A stretch of DNA of 64,000 bases from Amphiura filiformis (Eukaryota; Echinodermata; Ophiuroidea; Amphilepidida; Amphiuridae). The stretch spans positions 67,225,292 to 67,289,291 of the forward strand of contig NC_092628.1 in assembly GCF_039555335.1 (NCBI RefSeq). The letters run 5' to 3'. Below, piece by piece: positions 45,701 through 55,824 of this stretch; position 1 is the stretch's first letter; the number at the start of each line of letters is the position of its first letter. A program made the translations under genes and the position numbers. The notes beneath the pieces were generated by a model. It was given only the letters and a program-made list of their open reading frames with translations, had not been told where the DNA came from and ran no database searches.

Positions 45701-48700
45701 ACAAGAAATTGTTTCATTTTAGTAAAATTAGTCATAATCATGGTACAAGTACATGTAACTTACATTGGAAAAGACATCACTCTTTAACTGTACAGGAAAT
45801 CTGAACTTATTTTAAGTCAGTTCTTATAATGTCAATTTCTGAAGAAATATCTTGACTTCAAATCCTAATTTCAAAAGCCAAACTACCCTAGCATAAGACC
45901 AAGAAAAAAATCACACTGGTTTGTGTAAGGGTACTGTGTGCATAGCTTTCGAAATTCATATTTAAGCACTTTTCCCCACATGTTTTTTTTTATTCATATA
46001 GCATACCCATTGCTCAGGGTTTCGGGTAAGTTACTATGACAATTTTTTCATGCTCAACAGCTAGTAAGGTATGAAGAGTATTCATAAGTTATGCCATGCA
46101 GCATGTTTCAGTTGTCTTCATTGTGTGTAACATATCTCAATATACTGAAATTCAATACAAACAACACATGATAGTGTTATGAATAAGTTAATGTCAAAAA
46201 CAAAATTAATATTTGGAATATGAATTTTATGTCACATTTCAACAACCAACAATTAGTTACTACATTAGTATTGGCACATTTATTCATCACCTGCTGATGT
46301 TCATAACAAATTCTTCATGATTTGATATAGTTGCAAAATATCTCTACTTAAAATTAAAACAACAATAGGAGTATCCACATGGGAAAATTACTAGACTATC
46401 TGAACATACCTAGTATCATATATTGAACAGTTGATATCAGGCACTAGGACATTCACTTACTGATTTGCATACCAAGGATATCATATTTATACTCTAAGGT
46501 ATCAAATATGACATATTATAGGGGTAATGGATCCAATACCAATATAAAACCGACCATTTCAAACCATGAATTAATTTCTTGTTACTATTCTTTTTATTTT
46601 TATGCATTTCTTTTTGACAAAATGTACAATATATAAATATGTGCCAAAAGAATGGAATTCCTTTGCTAAGGATTTGTGATCATAGTTTTATTTCAACTAG
46701 AGATATTCATATCATGCATAATTAGCAATTCCATCAATTCTCAAAATTGATGAAGTTTCATTTCTGTTAGTTCTTGGAATTGATGTTGGGCAAGAATTCT
46801 AGTAAAACTCCATTCAAATATATGACTAAATCCTGGCTGACTTGGTGTGTATTTTGTGTCTTGATTGAAGTAGTTTTTTTTTAAATTTTGCATGTAAAAG
46901 GGGGTAAATTTGATATATAAAATCCTTGAAATGGGGGGGGGGTAATAGTAATAGAACATGCTAATTTATACAAGCAAAGTCAATGTTAGGTGCACTGTTC
47001 TAACAGGTCCTGTATATAACTATTAATATATTTTGCTTCCTCATAACAGTAGCGTCCGTGTAACTAAATGTGGCGTATCTGTAGGGCACAGTCACTTTGT
47101 GCCGCATCGCGTACTACAGATGCACTGCCTTTGATCACGCATGTATGACATGCAGACTCTGCTGTCTCAAGAAATCCAAATGGAATAGCTGAGGGCATTT
47201 ATATTCCATGACAGTAAACATAGAGCTTTTGACAATCCTCTTTCCTTCATCACTATTCCTAAACCTGTTTAGCTATAACTGCTGAGAGCTGATTCAGTTA
47301 TTTAATACTTACATTAGCCTCTTTGAAAAGCTTAAGGGTAGCTGAAATTGGCATTCTTAACCTCCTCATTGTTTCCTGATATTTTTCTTCAGTGAGTTCT
47401 TCATCTATAAAGCTTTTCTTCAGTGATGCTGGCGATGTCTTGGCACCACTCAAAGTTCTTTCACCATTTGTGGATGATCCAGATGCTGCAGCATCATTCT
47501 CATCCTCCTTATTAACAGATTCATCATTATTTACACTAGCACTCTTCTCTTTACCAGCACCCCCATCTTTATTTGAATCTTTCCCAACTCCAGCCACAGC
47601 TGCATCTTGATTGGCTGCTGATGTTGATGGCTCATTTGCATCTATGCTGCCATTGGTTGCTGTATTGGAATCGATCAATTGCTGTTGTGAAATGGGGATG
47701 ACTGGATCATATGCTGGTCTATGTCCTTGTACTGTGGGTTTGCCCATGGGGTTGGCTGACATGGAATCCATTATGGGTTTTAGGATGGCTCCTATAGGCC
47801 TGAAAATTAACAACAAGAATATCAAATTTGTGTTGATTTAATATCAAATTCAACTAAGGTAGTGATATAAGATGGCATGCAAATACCTGTTTCTTTGAGC
47901 TCACCTGATTATTCCTTTCCAAGCTAATCCCTTCGATGCCCAGAAGGATTGAGTCAAGGGTCCTTGTATATAGACACAATATAGCCATGACTCATACATG
48001 CAACCTTGCAAGCATGAATCCTTGTTAATGCTTTGCAATTTCCAAAAACAAATCAAAAGATTTAAAGGCCTGCCATTCTCACCCCTCTATTTCAGGTTAT
48101 ACTGGTTTCATACATGCCTGCCGCTTGCTGCTTTGACGACGATTTTGCTTCACTGCAAAGTTGCACTAGAAATGCTAGCGGTGACCTGCAGCAGGCCAAT
48201 ATATAGATAACCACTGCTTTGCCCAAAATTGTTTGATATCAGAGGGACATTCTTCGTATTCAGAATGCGGTTCGATATGTCTGATGTGCTCTAGTGTCCC
48301 ACAATAAATACTGTCCAAACGTTCATACCCCACCCCTTAATATTGGTATCTCAATTGTAAATTATTTGGTATTGCATTGTTACTAATTTATTACAAAATG
48401 TTTTTTTCTATATCATGTTATTTATATGTATGTGTGTTGAGATGAAAATAAAACTGAACTGAACTGAAAGTGACAGATCGCTAGGAGTCTAATTCAAGTC
48501 AACTTGGGAGCAACGCCACACTGATGTTTAAGAACAGGAATCAATTTTTAGCAGTGATAAGCGGCAACATCGGCTTTCATAGTCATCGCTGCCACTCAGC
48601 GGCATGTTGTTCTGCTTGCAAAAAAAGTATACAAGCGGCATGATGAGGTGTCACGCCACTCAGCAGCAAGTGGCAGGAAGTATGAAACCAGCACTAGTTT

Positions 48701-51375
48701 ATTCTTTTATGCAATTGGACGCTTATGTATATGATGATACAAAGAGAATAATTATGACATTTATATATTACTTACACAATATCAGCTTGACAGCAGCTTG
48801 GTATGCAATCAATAAAGTGTATAGTAATTTACTAAAATGTCACAATCTCCCTGTCATTTTACTTACGTATTTAAGATTTCTTGCGGTAGATTTATTATAA
48901 ATGATGGAATATGTTTACTGGTAAGGAATTCTGCAACCTCGTTACTGAAGGAATTACAGTTGTGATCAAACAAGTTGTACTTATCACCACTGTTCAAGAA
49001 AAAAGAAAAACAGAAAAGAAATCTTATTATCTTACATTCCATAAAGTTTTGTGCAAATATCATCAGGTTTGCTAACATGAAAATAATGTTCCTTATGTTG
49101 GACATGGGCAAAAGAAATAAGTACTTTTCCGTGCTAGTGTGATTGGTCACTAGCGGTATTTCCCTAATCGGCTATTCGACTTTTTTACGGGGAAAACAAA
49201 AGATACAGTTAATATTTAAAGAAGAAAATGTGCGCTAAATTTGAATTTAAAAAAAGTTAAACGTGGCGGTTATAAATGAGGTTAATGAATTTGCATCAGT
49301 TTGTTTTTCAGGAATAGTGAAATATCTAAACATTGTGCTTTGGACCTTGGAATATCCCTTGGTTCCAAAGCACAATCTATAATAAATTACTGAAACTGGC
49401 GAATTGGTGAGGCTAAAAACTTTTACGGTTTACATTATTTCAGAAAACGGACTTTTGCGATGCGAAGAACAAGGTTGTGCACACTTCAATAAAACATTGA
49501 ATCTTGTTTTTGTTTACGTTAAGGGGGTCTAATTAAGTTAATTAGTTCCAAAAGCACTGAAAAGGCCTTTCAGCCTAAAAGAACAATGCCATATTTTTCA
49601 CTCGCATACTCTTTTTTGTCTCATGCTCCAGTCACTGCATCAACTATTATACATCACACAGTAGAAACTCATTAACATGTATTGTTTATTCAACTAATTT
49701 GTGAACATTAGCATGTATTCAAAGGATAACTGTTTGTTATGGAGAACATATTGTCAACAGTAGAGTGTTTGTTTATTGAATTAGTTCAAGTGTTTGATGC
49801 TTTTGTGTGGTTTGGTAGCCCAAATGGGTGATTTTCCCTGAGACTTTTGACAATTTCCTGTCCCATAGGAACAGATGGTTAAGAAAAAATTGGGTGACTT
49901 TTCAGCAATGCAGGTGCAAGTCTGGTAAGGTTATAAGCATTTGGATGTCTTGAAGGCCTACGTTTATTCAACTAAGGGACCAGTGGCGTAACTAGGGTTG
50001 GTAGCGCCCGGGGCAAGAAACAAAATCGGCGCCCCTACCCCCCCACCCGAGAATATCTTGGACACGGGCAGTGTCGTAGCTAGGGGTAAGGGGTTGTGGC
50101 TAAGGATACATAATGGTGCCCCCCCCCCCCAATTCTTGAAACTACAAATAAGGCCTACCACTAATTAATTTTGGTTACTAGAAGTTGAATATTGGTCTTA
50201 AAATGTTCTTTCAATTGATTTTGTGCTGAAATGCGCATGAAGTGCGCGCAAATTTTGACTTTCATCGCTTGGAGGGGCGCAAAATCGATACTGAATTGGT
50301 CAATTTGGCGCCCCCCTAAGGCTGCCGCCCGGGGCACGTTGCCACAACTTTCAAAATGGGATGCAAGGTAAAAAAATTCAAGTGTTTTTTTGAAATTGCA
50401 CCTGATCTTCTCAATTGTAATTCTAAATGACAATATCCTCTCACCTCACTGATCACATTAAATAAAACATTATAATAAATTATATAAAATATCAGTACCG
50501 CAAAAGACAGTGACCGCGAAAGACGGTGACCGTGAAAGACGGGTGACTGCTAGTGTTTAGATATTTCACAATACCCTCAAAACAATTGATGCCCAGTATT
50601 AACCTCTAAACCATGATTTTCTAATTTCAAGAAGTTTTCAAAAGCCATAATGATATGATAATTTTCAATAAATTTCCTTTTTAAAGAGTTTCAACTTCCA
50701 TGTAATTGGGAACCAGCCAAATTGGTTGTGTTTGCAGGAAAATTTTGAAATATCATTGTCATCATGATAAGGTTCCCATAGAGCTGCACAGGTTTATGGT
50801 TGAGATAGAAAACAATGGCAAGTAGTTTTTCTTTCATGTTACTTCATTATTTTGGTATGGATAGAAAACCTTCCTGACAGCAATCAGTAATATTATTATT
50901 TTGTCTTTTTTTGTGGAAAGAATGTATCATACAAATTCAAAAATTCAAATTTAGTTAATGGCCTGAGCTTGATAAAGAACCTGCTAGGATTGAAAGCTCA
51001 GGCCATTAACCAAATTTGAATTTAGCTATTACTGTGAAATAAGCAGTTTCCAACAGCTCCTTTTGAACTTTGAAATGGAAATGAACATAAATTATATATT
51101 ATGGCTTTAAATAACAGCAATCAAACATATACAGCCTTTACTTAATGCATGTAATAAACTGAAAAACAAACAAACATATTGGTCAAGTTTTAAGCCTGAT
51201 TTTAAGAGTTTTGTAAGACTGAGTAAATATATTCATTCGTTAATCCCAAAGACGCGATAACCTACCTATAATCTTCAGCTCCTAGTCCTCCTAGGTAGTC
51301 TAAAAACAATGAATATGTGACTTCTGTGTTGCCTAAATGGTGAATTTGGTCTGGTCGACCAAGAATGGTTCCACC
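39558..51375 (-). CDS. desi1: DESI1-like PPPDE cysteine isopeptidase fused to a PUL domain; eight 3' exons
   Basis: Encoded on the minus strand, 1,512 coding nt in eight exons with consistent phases. The first two exons and the start of the third encode the second half of a PPPDE fold: [38 protein letters not shown] with the catalytic Cys, and [20 protein letters not shown], closely parallel to human DESI1. A Ser/Asn/Asp-rich linker of about 100 residues follows. The remaining exons encode an all-helical region ending in a pattern like the PUL domain of PLAA/Ufd3/Lub1 ([35 protein letters not shown]...LANIMGLD). Human DESI1 ends soon after the protease domain. Known family roles: PPPDE enzymes cleave SUMO or ubiquitin isopeptide bonds; PUL binds the p97/Cdc48 tail. 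The N-terminal exon or exons with the catalytic His are not in the window. Confidence 0.9.
39841..40086 (-). pseudogene. LINE reverse-transcriptase C-terminal fragment with (TGAA)n tail
   Basis: On the minus strand a 76-codon frame ends at TGA (39858-39856). It contains [18 protein letters not shown], then [17 protein letters not shown]. The 'GR.RT.Y...L......LA.DR..WR..V' pattern is typical of the end of non-LTR retrotransposon ORF2 proteins. The frame runs straight into a TGAATGAATGAATG tail, a common microsatellite-type LINE 3' end. Severely 5'-truncated; clade not assigned. Confidence 0.65.
40145..40269. mobile_element. MITE, GTTGAAATCCATACA family, truncated copy 3
   Basis: TGGATTATTCCAGTTGAAAT through AGTCACCCATTCAGGTAACC and CCATTTGAAATCTACAC matches copies at 17837 and 20293. 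The right-hand terminal half is missing. Confidence 0.7.
40391..40469 (-). CDS. desi1: PPPDE-PUL gene, exon 7
   Basis: Acceptor TTTCTTCACAG, donor GTAGGT; phase 0 in, phase 1 out. It encodes [20 protein letters not shown] and ELSEDT, a helical hairpin consistent with an ARM-like PUL repeat. Confidence 0.88.
40470..43141 (-). other. PPPDE-PUL gene intron, 2.7 kb
   Basis: AT-rich. No recognised transposon, RNA gene or exon. Short open frames (for example 41929-42267 minus and 42679-43033 plus) have no family resemblance. Confidence 0.6.
43142..43333 (-). CDS. desi1: PPPDE-PUL gene, exon 6
   Basis: Acceptor TCATTCTTACAG, donor GTAAGT; phase 0 both ends, 64 codons. It encodes [34 protein letters not shown] and [10 protein letters not shown]. 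The 'R.LCN' (shared with exon 5's end), 'NCLL' and 'AA..LAYN' helices are the most PUL-like part of the protein. Confidence 0.92.
43334..44363 (-). other. PPPDE-PUL gene intron, 1.0 kb
   Basis: AT-rich, nothing recognised. A T-rich run at 43853-43904 is simple sequence. Confidence 0.6.
44364..44557 (-). CDS. desi1: PPPDE-PUL gene, exon 5
   Basis: Acceptor TTCTCTGTGCAG, donor GTAAGG; phase 1 in, phase 0 out. It encodes [27 protein letters not shown], a short acidic turn and [11 protein letters not shown]. Alternating helices fit the ARM-like fold of PUL. Confidence 0.9.
44558..45526 (-). other. PPPDE-PUL gene intron with a MITE
   Basis: Contains the 189-bp MITE at 44682-44870. A CCTAACCCTTTCCCTAATC stretch beside it is telomere-like only by chance. 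The remaining 650 bases show nothing. Confidence 0.65.
44682..44870. mobile_element. MITE with ATTCGCTGTCGTA ends
   Basis: Left ATTCGCTGTCGTAGTGCACA and right TGTGCAGTACGACAGCGAAT are inverted repeats, extended to TTAG/CTAA, 24 bases with one mismatch. The 189-bp element has no frame. Flanking bases do not give a clear target duplication. Confidence 0.85.
45527..45692 (-). CDS. desi1: PPPDE-PUL gene, exon 4
   Basis: Acceptor CTTGTTATTTTAG, donor GTAAGT; phase 0 in, phase 1 out. It encodes [33 protein letters not shown] and a Pro-rich [10 protein letters not shown] loop before FLVIG. This marks the start of the C-terminal helical region. Confidence 0.88.
45693..47312 (-). other. PPPDE-PUL gene intron, 1.6 kb
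   Basis: AT-rich. A G-run lies at 46934-46943. The segment around 47050-47130 is more CpG-rich and has a weak GTACTACAGATGCACTGCC-type inverted pattern, not resolved. No gene. Confidence 0.55.
47313..47799 (-). CDS. desi1: PPPDE-PUL gene, exon 3: end of protease domain, disordered linker, start of helical region
   Basis: Acceptor GTTAATTTTCAG, donor GTAAGT; phase 2 in, phase 0 out. It begins [15 protein letters not shown], the DESI1-like end of the PPPDE domain. About 100 residues rich in Ser, Asn, Asp and Ala follow ([17 protein letters not shown], then [11 protein letters not shown], then [14 protein letters not shown]), typical of a disordered linker. It ends with [20 protein letters not shown] and LFKEAN. 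Antisense frames here are shadows. Confidence 0.92.
48232..48340. mobile_element. Fragment of the 55170-55824 fold-back element
   Basis: From TTTGATATCAGAGGGACATT through GAATGCGGTTCGATATGTCT to CATACCCCACCCCTTAAT it matches 55714-55824 with few differences. Only the right terminal part is present. Confidence 0.85.
48341..48470 (+). mobile_element. Probable LINE 3' tail, AATAAAACTGAACTGAACTGAA type
   Basis: An AT-rich run ends in AAAATAAAACTGAACTGAAC and a further TGAA, a poly(A)-signal-like word followed by a short (ACTGA)n tail. Such tails are frequent at 3' ends of non-LTR elements in marine animals. No coding part remains. Confidence 0.4.
48867..48989 (-). CDS. desi1: PPPDE-PUL gene, exon 2 in window: catalytic-Cys segment
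   Basis: Acceptor TTTTTTCTTGAACAG, donor GTAAGT; phase 2 at both ends. It encodes [36 protein letters not shown] and EILNT. The Cys in HNCNSFSNE aligns with catalytic Cys108 of human DESI1 (HNCNTFSNE). Confidence 0.96.
49331..49377. repeat. Short hairpin
   Basis: ATTGTGCTTTGGACC is followed about 15 bases later by GGTTCCAAAGCACAAT, its reverse complement with one bulged base. Too short to assign. Confidence 0.7.
49981..50350. mobile_element. hAT-like repeat remnants
   Basis: Begins CAGTGGCGTAACTAGG, a common hAT-type end, and runs into GCGCCCGGGGCAAG. A second similar start, CAGTGTCGTAGCTAGGGG, lies at about 50069, and a C-run at 50122-50131. CGCCCGGGGCACG near 50330 repeats the left motif. 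Right terminus and target duplication are not clear. Confidence 0.45.
50941..51023. repeat. Strong stem-loop: about 30-bp arms, 23-nt loop
   Basis: AAATTCAAATTTAGTTAATG continuing GCCTGAGCTT is followed, after a 23-base loop, by AAGCTCAGGC and CATTAACCAAATTTGAATTT. One mismatch in about 30 pairs. The size resembles a microRNA or siRNA precursor, but near-perfect pairing also fits a tiny MITE. It lies in an intron of the PPPDE-PUL gene. Confidence 0.8.
51266..51375 (-). CDS. desi1: PPPDE-PUL gene, first exon visible in window
   Basis: Acceptor TTTTCTTACTCTTCTTCAG, donor GTAGGT; phase 0 in, phase 2 out. It encodes [20 protein letters not shown] then [16 protein letters not shown]. Human DESI1 has GGTLLGPPDSVVDVGSTEVT at this place. 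Because the exon begins with an acceptor, at least one coding exon (strands with WHTSIVV and FFFG in DESI1) must lie further upstream. Confidence 0.95.
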
Positions 51376-52030
51376 CTGAAGAAGAGTAAGAAAAGACAAG
51401 AGTTAAAAGCATTAAAGTATCTATTGAAGTGTAGACAGCTTACAATCCATCTAATTATTAATATACTTCATGCATGTAGGATTTGGCGTACATGATTTTT
51501 TTGTATGATACTATTACTAAATAACCCTAAATAGCCCAAATTGAGCACGCAATCACAATATTTCGCATTCACGCATTTCTGATTCATTATTTTCCGCCAA
51601 TTTACTAAGCTGTCTTGAGCCATGTGACTTTTTAGAGTTGAAAAGTGAAATAAATCAAGCTACAGGTATATTGTCTGGTAAATGTTATTCATACTGACCA
51701 GATAAAACAAAGTGGATTAAAGTTCTGGGGTTCTAAACTAATATTAATTTAGAATACTTTATCAGACCTTGATGCTTGATATCAAATAAAAAAGTTGAAA
51801 GGTTTTGTATTCTTTTTTCATCATCTTTCTTTTTCATCATTCTTTTTTCATCTGAGTGCCATATTTATTTGTTTTTACTCCCCATTGGATGTTGTGTCAT
51901 ATATACATGTATGCTATTTTTAAATTTACCATTTGTTAGTGTAAAACATTTGAATCCTTTTGGATCCATCCTTTAGTTCCCTGCTGGTCAGTTGGAACAG
52001 AATTATTTCTAGTTTATTTTATACACATAT

Positions 52031-52478
52031 TGGGCTATTCCAGAAATTAACGGCACCTACCCTAAAGAAGACATGGGATTCCCAATAAGTTTGAGTTTTC
52101 CCATGTCTTCTTTAGGGGTAAAAAGCCGTCCTCAGCAATTGCGAGCACTCAACATGCGAGGGGGGTATACACCCCCCCCCCACCCACACACACGCATTTG
52201 AACCTGAGAGTCCGTGATCATTATTTTTAGAATCCAATTAAATATTCATAGCTGATTGATCATTGATTATCGGTTATCGACTATCGATTAACACCATCTC
52301 AAACGCTGCTTACCAGCGTGCTAAGGTAAGATCTGTGATGAAACCGTAGGCATGATACTCTATGCACTACTGCTGGCTATGATCTGACCTCATTGTTTAC
52401 GAGGTCAGATCTTAAAAAAGATTAAGATTTTCCCATGTCTTCTTTAGGGGGAGAGCCAAAAATATCTGGATGCGCCCA
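52031..52478. mobile_element. MITE with TGGGC(T)AT..CCAGA ends and an internal 58-bp hairpin
   Basis: The left region (TGGGCTATTCCAGA...CCTAAAGAAGACATGGGA) is mirrored at the right (TCCCATGTCTTCTTTAGGG...ATCTGGATGCGCCCA). The left arm contains its own hairpin at 52061-52118, as if the right arm was copied beside it. In between lie AT-rich sequence and a GATCTGACCTC...GAGGTCAGATC inverted pair. Confidence 0.6.
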
Positions 52479-52944
52479 TTATACTGGTCTTGTGTAGTAA
52501 TCTACCATACATTGAGTGTCCGTATATCAGCATAGCATAGGAATAACACATGGAGTGTGGCCAACTATGTCTGATATGTGAGGTATGCCTACTCTAAATA
52601 AATGCAAATAAATGAATATCCTTAACACAGAAACCTATCGGCTCTTGGCAACTAAATGTTGCAATATTGAAGGAACTACTTAAGCCACCAACTAGACAGT
52701 TTTAGTAAACTATAAACTTGGGAAGGTTTTTGGTATTTATTTTTTATTATGTAGTGATCCCATTCCACAATATCTTATGAGATCACATGCAAGTTTATCA
52801 ACACCCCCCCCCCCACACACACACACATAATTTGCTCACCATTATCAGGGTACATATAGTTGGGGTACTATGTGTTTCCATATTACAGAAACGAAACACC
52901 GATGCACCCCCCCGACACAAAGTTTTCGATTTAATTTGAAGAAC

Positions 52945-53252
52945 CACTGGACCTATTCTGAAGTGCTAGGATCATTTACAGTTAATTTGAAGAAAAAAAT
53001 GTGGAAAAAATTTACGAAAAAATTTTATTAAAGTTTATTATCCTATTATGCAAATCATTAACCAATGTTTACCTCTTCATGTATCACATATTATAAATGC
53101 ATGGAAAACCAATGCATCTATAATTATGTGTTATATGATGAGGTAAAAATTAGTTAATGGTTTGCATATTAATAAAAAACAAACTGTAATTAAAAAAAAA
53201 AAAATTTCAAATTAACTGTGAATGATCCTAGCACTTCAGAATAGGTCCAGTG
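52945..53252. mobile_element. Fold-back element, palindromic over nearly its whole 308 bp
   Basis: The left CACTGGACCTATTCTGAAGT and onward (GCTAGGATCATTTACAGTTA) is matched in inverted form by the right end. Inner segments (CATTAACCAATGTTTACCTC / GAGGTAAAAATTAGTTAATG, ATGCATGG / CCAATGCAT) also pair. The only unpaired core is near 53100-53110. No frame. Confidence 0.88.
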
Positions 53253-55169
53253 TTTTCCAAAGATGCCAAAAACTTTCAAAAAACTTTGAAAACAAAAATT
53301 TTTTTTAATAAATAAATACTTTTTTACCGATATTAGATCGGATTGGATATTGGCCGATATTATAACATCGATATCGGATATCAGATATCAGATCGGTAGA
53401 CAAATGCCATATTGGTTGAACCCTAGTTGCTTCACTTTAACCATATCAGAATGAACTCCAACATTACAATGTAGATTATATGACACCTGGACTAAGGGCA
53501 AGCTTTTCGCTAGTATACTGTTTATAATATACTGCTATCTTCAGTAGACAGCACTTTTTAGCAGTGCATTAACCCTAACCCAACCCATAGTTTTTTTGCT
53601 ATCAGAAGGGAAAGAAGAAATGAAAAAGGAGAGAATATGAACAAAGAAGTTACTTGGTACTTTGTAGAAGTTCATATAGTTTAAAACTTCTTAGTGCTTA
53701 GCAAACCATATTCTTCCAGTGCACATGACCAATATCAAGGATGATGTACTAGTTGAATACCAGCTGTTATGTAAGTAAATGATTCGTCATGCATCCTAAA
53801 CCAATTTCAGAGTTAAGGTCACTTTGTAATTGAAGTGCTTTACAAAAACATCCAATACAGTTAGGCTTATGACTCTTGACAGATGCTAACGATAAGGGCA
53901 AGCCTCCCTCCCTATGGCAAGCTCACTATGAATCACATCATCAGTTGCTATTTATCACACACTTCTCAGTTTCCAAACCTCTAGTTCATCTTAAAACTAG
54001 TGTCCTCATTTGCCAATGGTAATTTATCTAGTGAGTATAGTTATCTTCAAACAAATGTGTGATTTGAAAGGTACGATGATCCATGTACTTTATTAGGCCA
54101 AACTTCGGCAAAGGAATAAGGAAAAGGATGAAAATCTTGGCTAGGGTCTGGTGGGCAGTCATACCAACTCAACCATACTAAAACTACATAGGCTAATATG
54201 TTTTTTACTGTAACAGAGGAAAACACATTGTTGTCTGTATTTTATTTATACCAAAGCACAACCTGATTAAATTTTGATTTTGACATTTAGGCGTACAAAT
54301 TTGATTGGGGGGGCTAAATTTTCTTTTATTGGGTCGGTTGCGTGAAGGCAACTCAATTATTGTTTTGGGCTTTACATGTGAAACAGAATGTCAAACATGC
54401 TTTGTGTATATGTGTACCCACTCTTCTGCAAGTTGCCAACATTGTGAAATCACAAAATGCAATAAAATAATATCACACACTTACAAAAAAATCAAAGCTG
54501 TGCATAAAAGGTGCTCTGCATCAACATCTATTTTAAGCCTAAAATGTTGTTTTGACTGAATGAAAGTAGATAAATTAAGATTAAACTTACATAAATCTAT
54601 CTATAATTGCTACATGCATGGCCTTTATAATGGTAAACCTATGTGTAACATGATCTGATCCAATCAGACCAAAGTCAACAATTTTGAAAACTGAGATATT
54701 ACCTTGCCCCATATCGCAGGCATACTTGTTTGGAAAGTTATGAACTTTTTATATGTTCATTTCCTTATGCTTTTATTGCATTTTTACTCCTTATATGTGT
54801 CTATCAATTTCAATATTGCAGACTTTGGTCTAACTGGATCAGAACATGTCACATATTTTTTTGAAATAAATCTTTAATTTTATTATATATTGCCCCTCAT
54901 CTTCCATATCCTACCACACAATACTTTGTTCAACCTAGTGGCAAACATTATTTAGGTTTTGTTACTGCATACATGTACATCATCCAAGTCCTAACATCAC
55001 ATAATCGCAAGTTTTGTCAAAGGAAAATGGGACCCTAAACATGGTCCTCGATGTCCGAGTGAAAACCCTACCCTCTCCCACAAGTTTCTGCTTGAGGATG
55101 ACAACACCATTCAGTTTGAGAGGCCCCCTGGGCATTGGTGCTGCACCCAACAAATATCATATCAATCCA

Positions 55170-55824
55170 TTAAGGGATCTGGAATGAGCATTTCGACAGT
55201 ATTATTTGTGGGACATGAGAGCACCTCAGACGTATCGAATTGCATTCTGAATACGAAGCATGTCTTTCTGATATCAAATAATTTTCATTGAAAATCACGA
55301 TATAATACAAATTTTATGACAAATTTTTAAAATTTGATATTTTTCACATTTTTGATATATAACAGTCCTCGAAGTAAATTTTACAAATCTAATGATATAT
55401 TCTTAAAGTGTATGTAGCTGGTTGGAAAAGCCGACGATCAATTGAAAATTTTGACCTTTCATATTGAAGATATGAATATTTTCCCAAAAAGGCCTAATTT
55501 TTTTTGGTATTTTGGAAAAAAATCCATATCTTCAATACTTAAAGGTCAACATTTTCAATTGATCGTCGGCTTTTCATCCCACCTACATACACTTTAAGTA
55601 TAAATCATCAGATTTATAAAGTTTACTTTGAGTACTGTTAAATATCAAAAATATCAATTTTAATGATTTGCCATAAAATGTGTATTACATTGTAATTTCA
55701 AAAAAATCAAAATTATTTGATATCAGAAGGACATTCTTCGTATTCAGAATGCAATTCGATATGTCTGATGTGCTCTAATGTCCCACAATAAATACTGTCC
55801 AAACGCTCATACCCCATCCCTTAA
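55170..55824. mobile_element. Long fold-back element, about 655 bp, TTAA at both ends
   Basis: The left end TTAAGGGATCTGGAATGAGC and right end GCTCATACCCCATCCCTTAA are inverted. Pairing continues through GGGACAT(G/T)AGAGCAC, CAGACRTATCGAATTGCATT, CTGATATCAAATAATTTT, and inward to GCCGACGATCAATTGAAAAT / ATTTTCAATTGATCGTCGGC. The arms are about 320 bases and meet near 55497. A terminal fragment is nested at 48232-48340, so it is a dispersed family. The TTAA ends suggest a piggyBac-type target; inferred. Confidence 0.88.

Larger units (their letters stand above)
48102..48691. mobile_element. MITE of the CTGGTTTCATAC family carrying nested insertions
   Basis: Left CTGGTTTCATACATGCCTGC and right CAGGAAGTATGAAACCAG are inverted, with CGCTTGCTGC / GCAGCAAGTGGC inside. 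It is the same family as 7651-7792 but four times longer. The extra length is a fragment of the 55170 fold-back element (48232-48340) followed by a LINE-like tail (48341-48470). Confidence 0.72.
47800..48866 (-). other. PPPDE-PUL gene intron with nested repeats
   Basis: Mostly the 590-bp composite at 48102-48691. The flanks show nothing. Confidence 0.7.
48990..51265 (-). other. PPPDE-PUL gene intron, 2.3 kb
   Basis: Contains a short hairpin (49331-49377), hAT-type termini and a C-run (49981-50350), and a strong stem-loop (50941-51023). The rest is AT-rich with nothing recognised. Confidence 0.65.

Noticed and set aside
47392..47841. Plus-strand frames of 72 and 76 codons
   Set aside because: Antisense shadows of exon 3 of the PPPDE-PUL gene, whose minus-strand frame has clear homology and splice sites.
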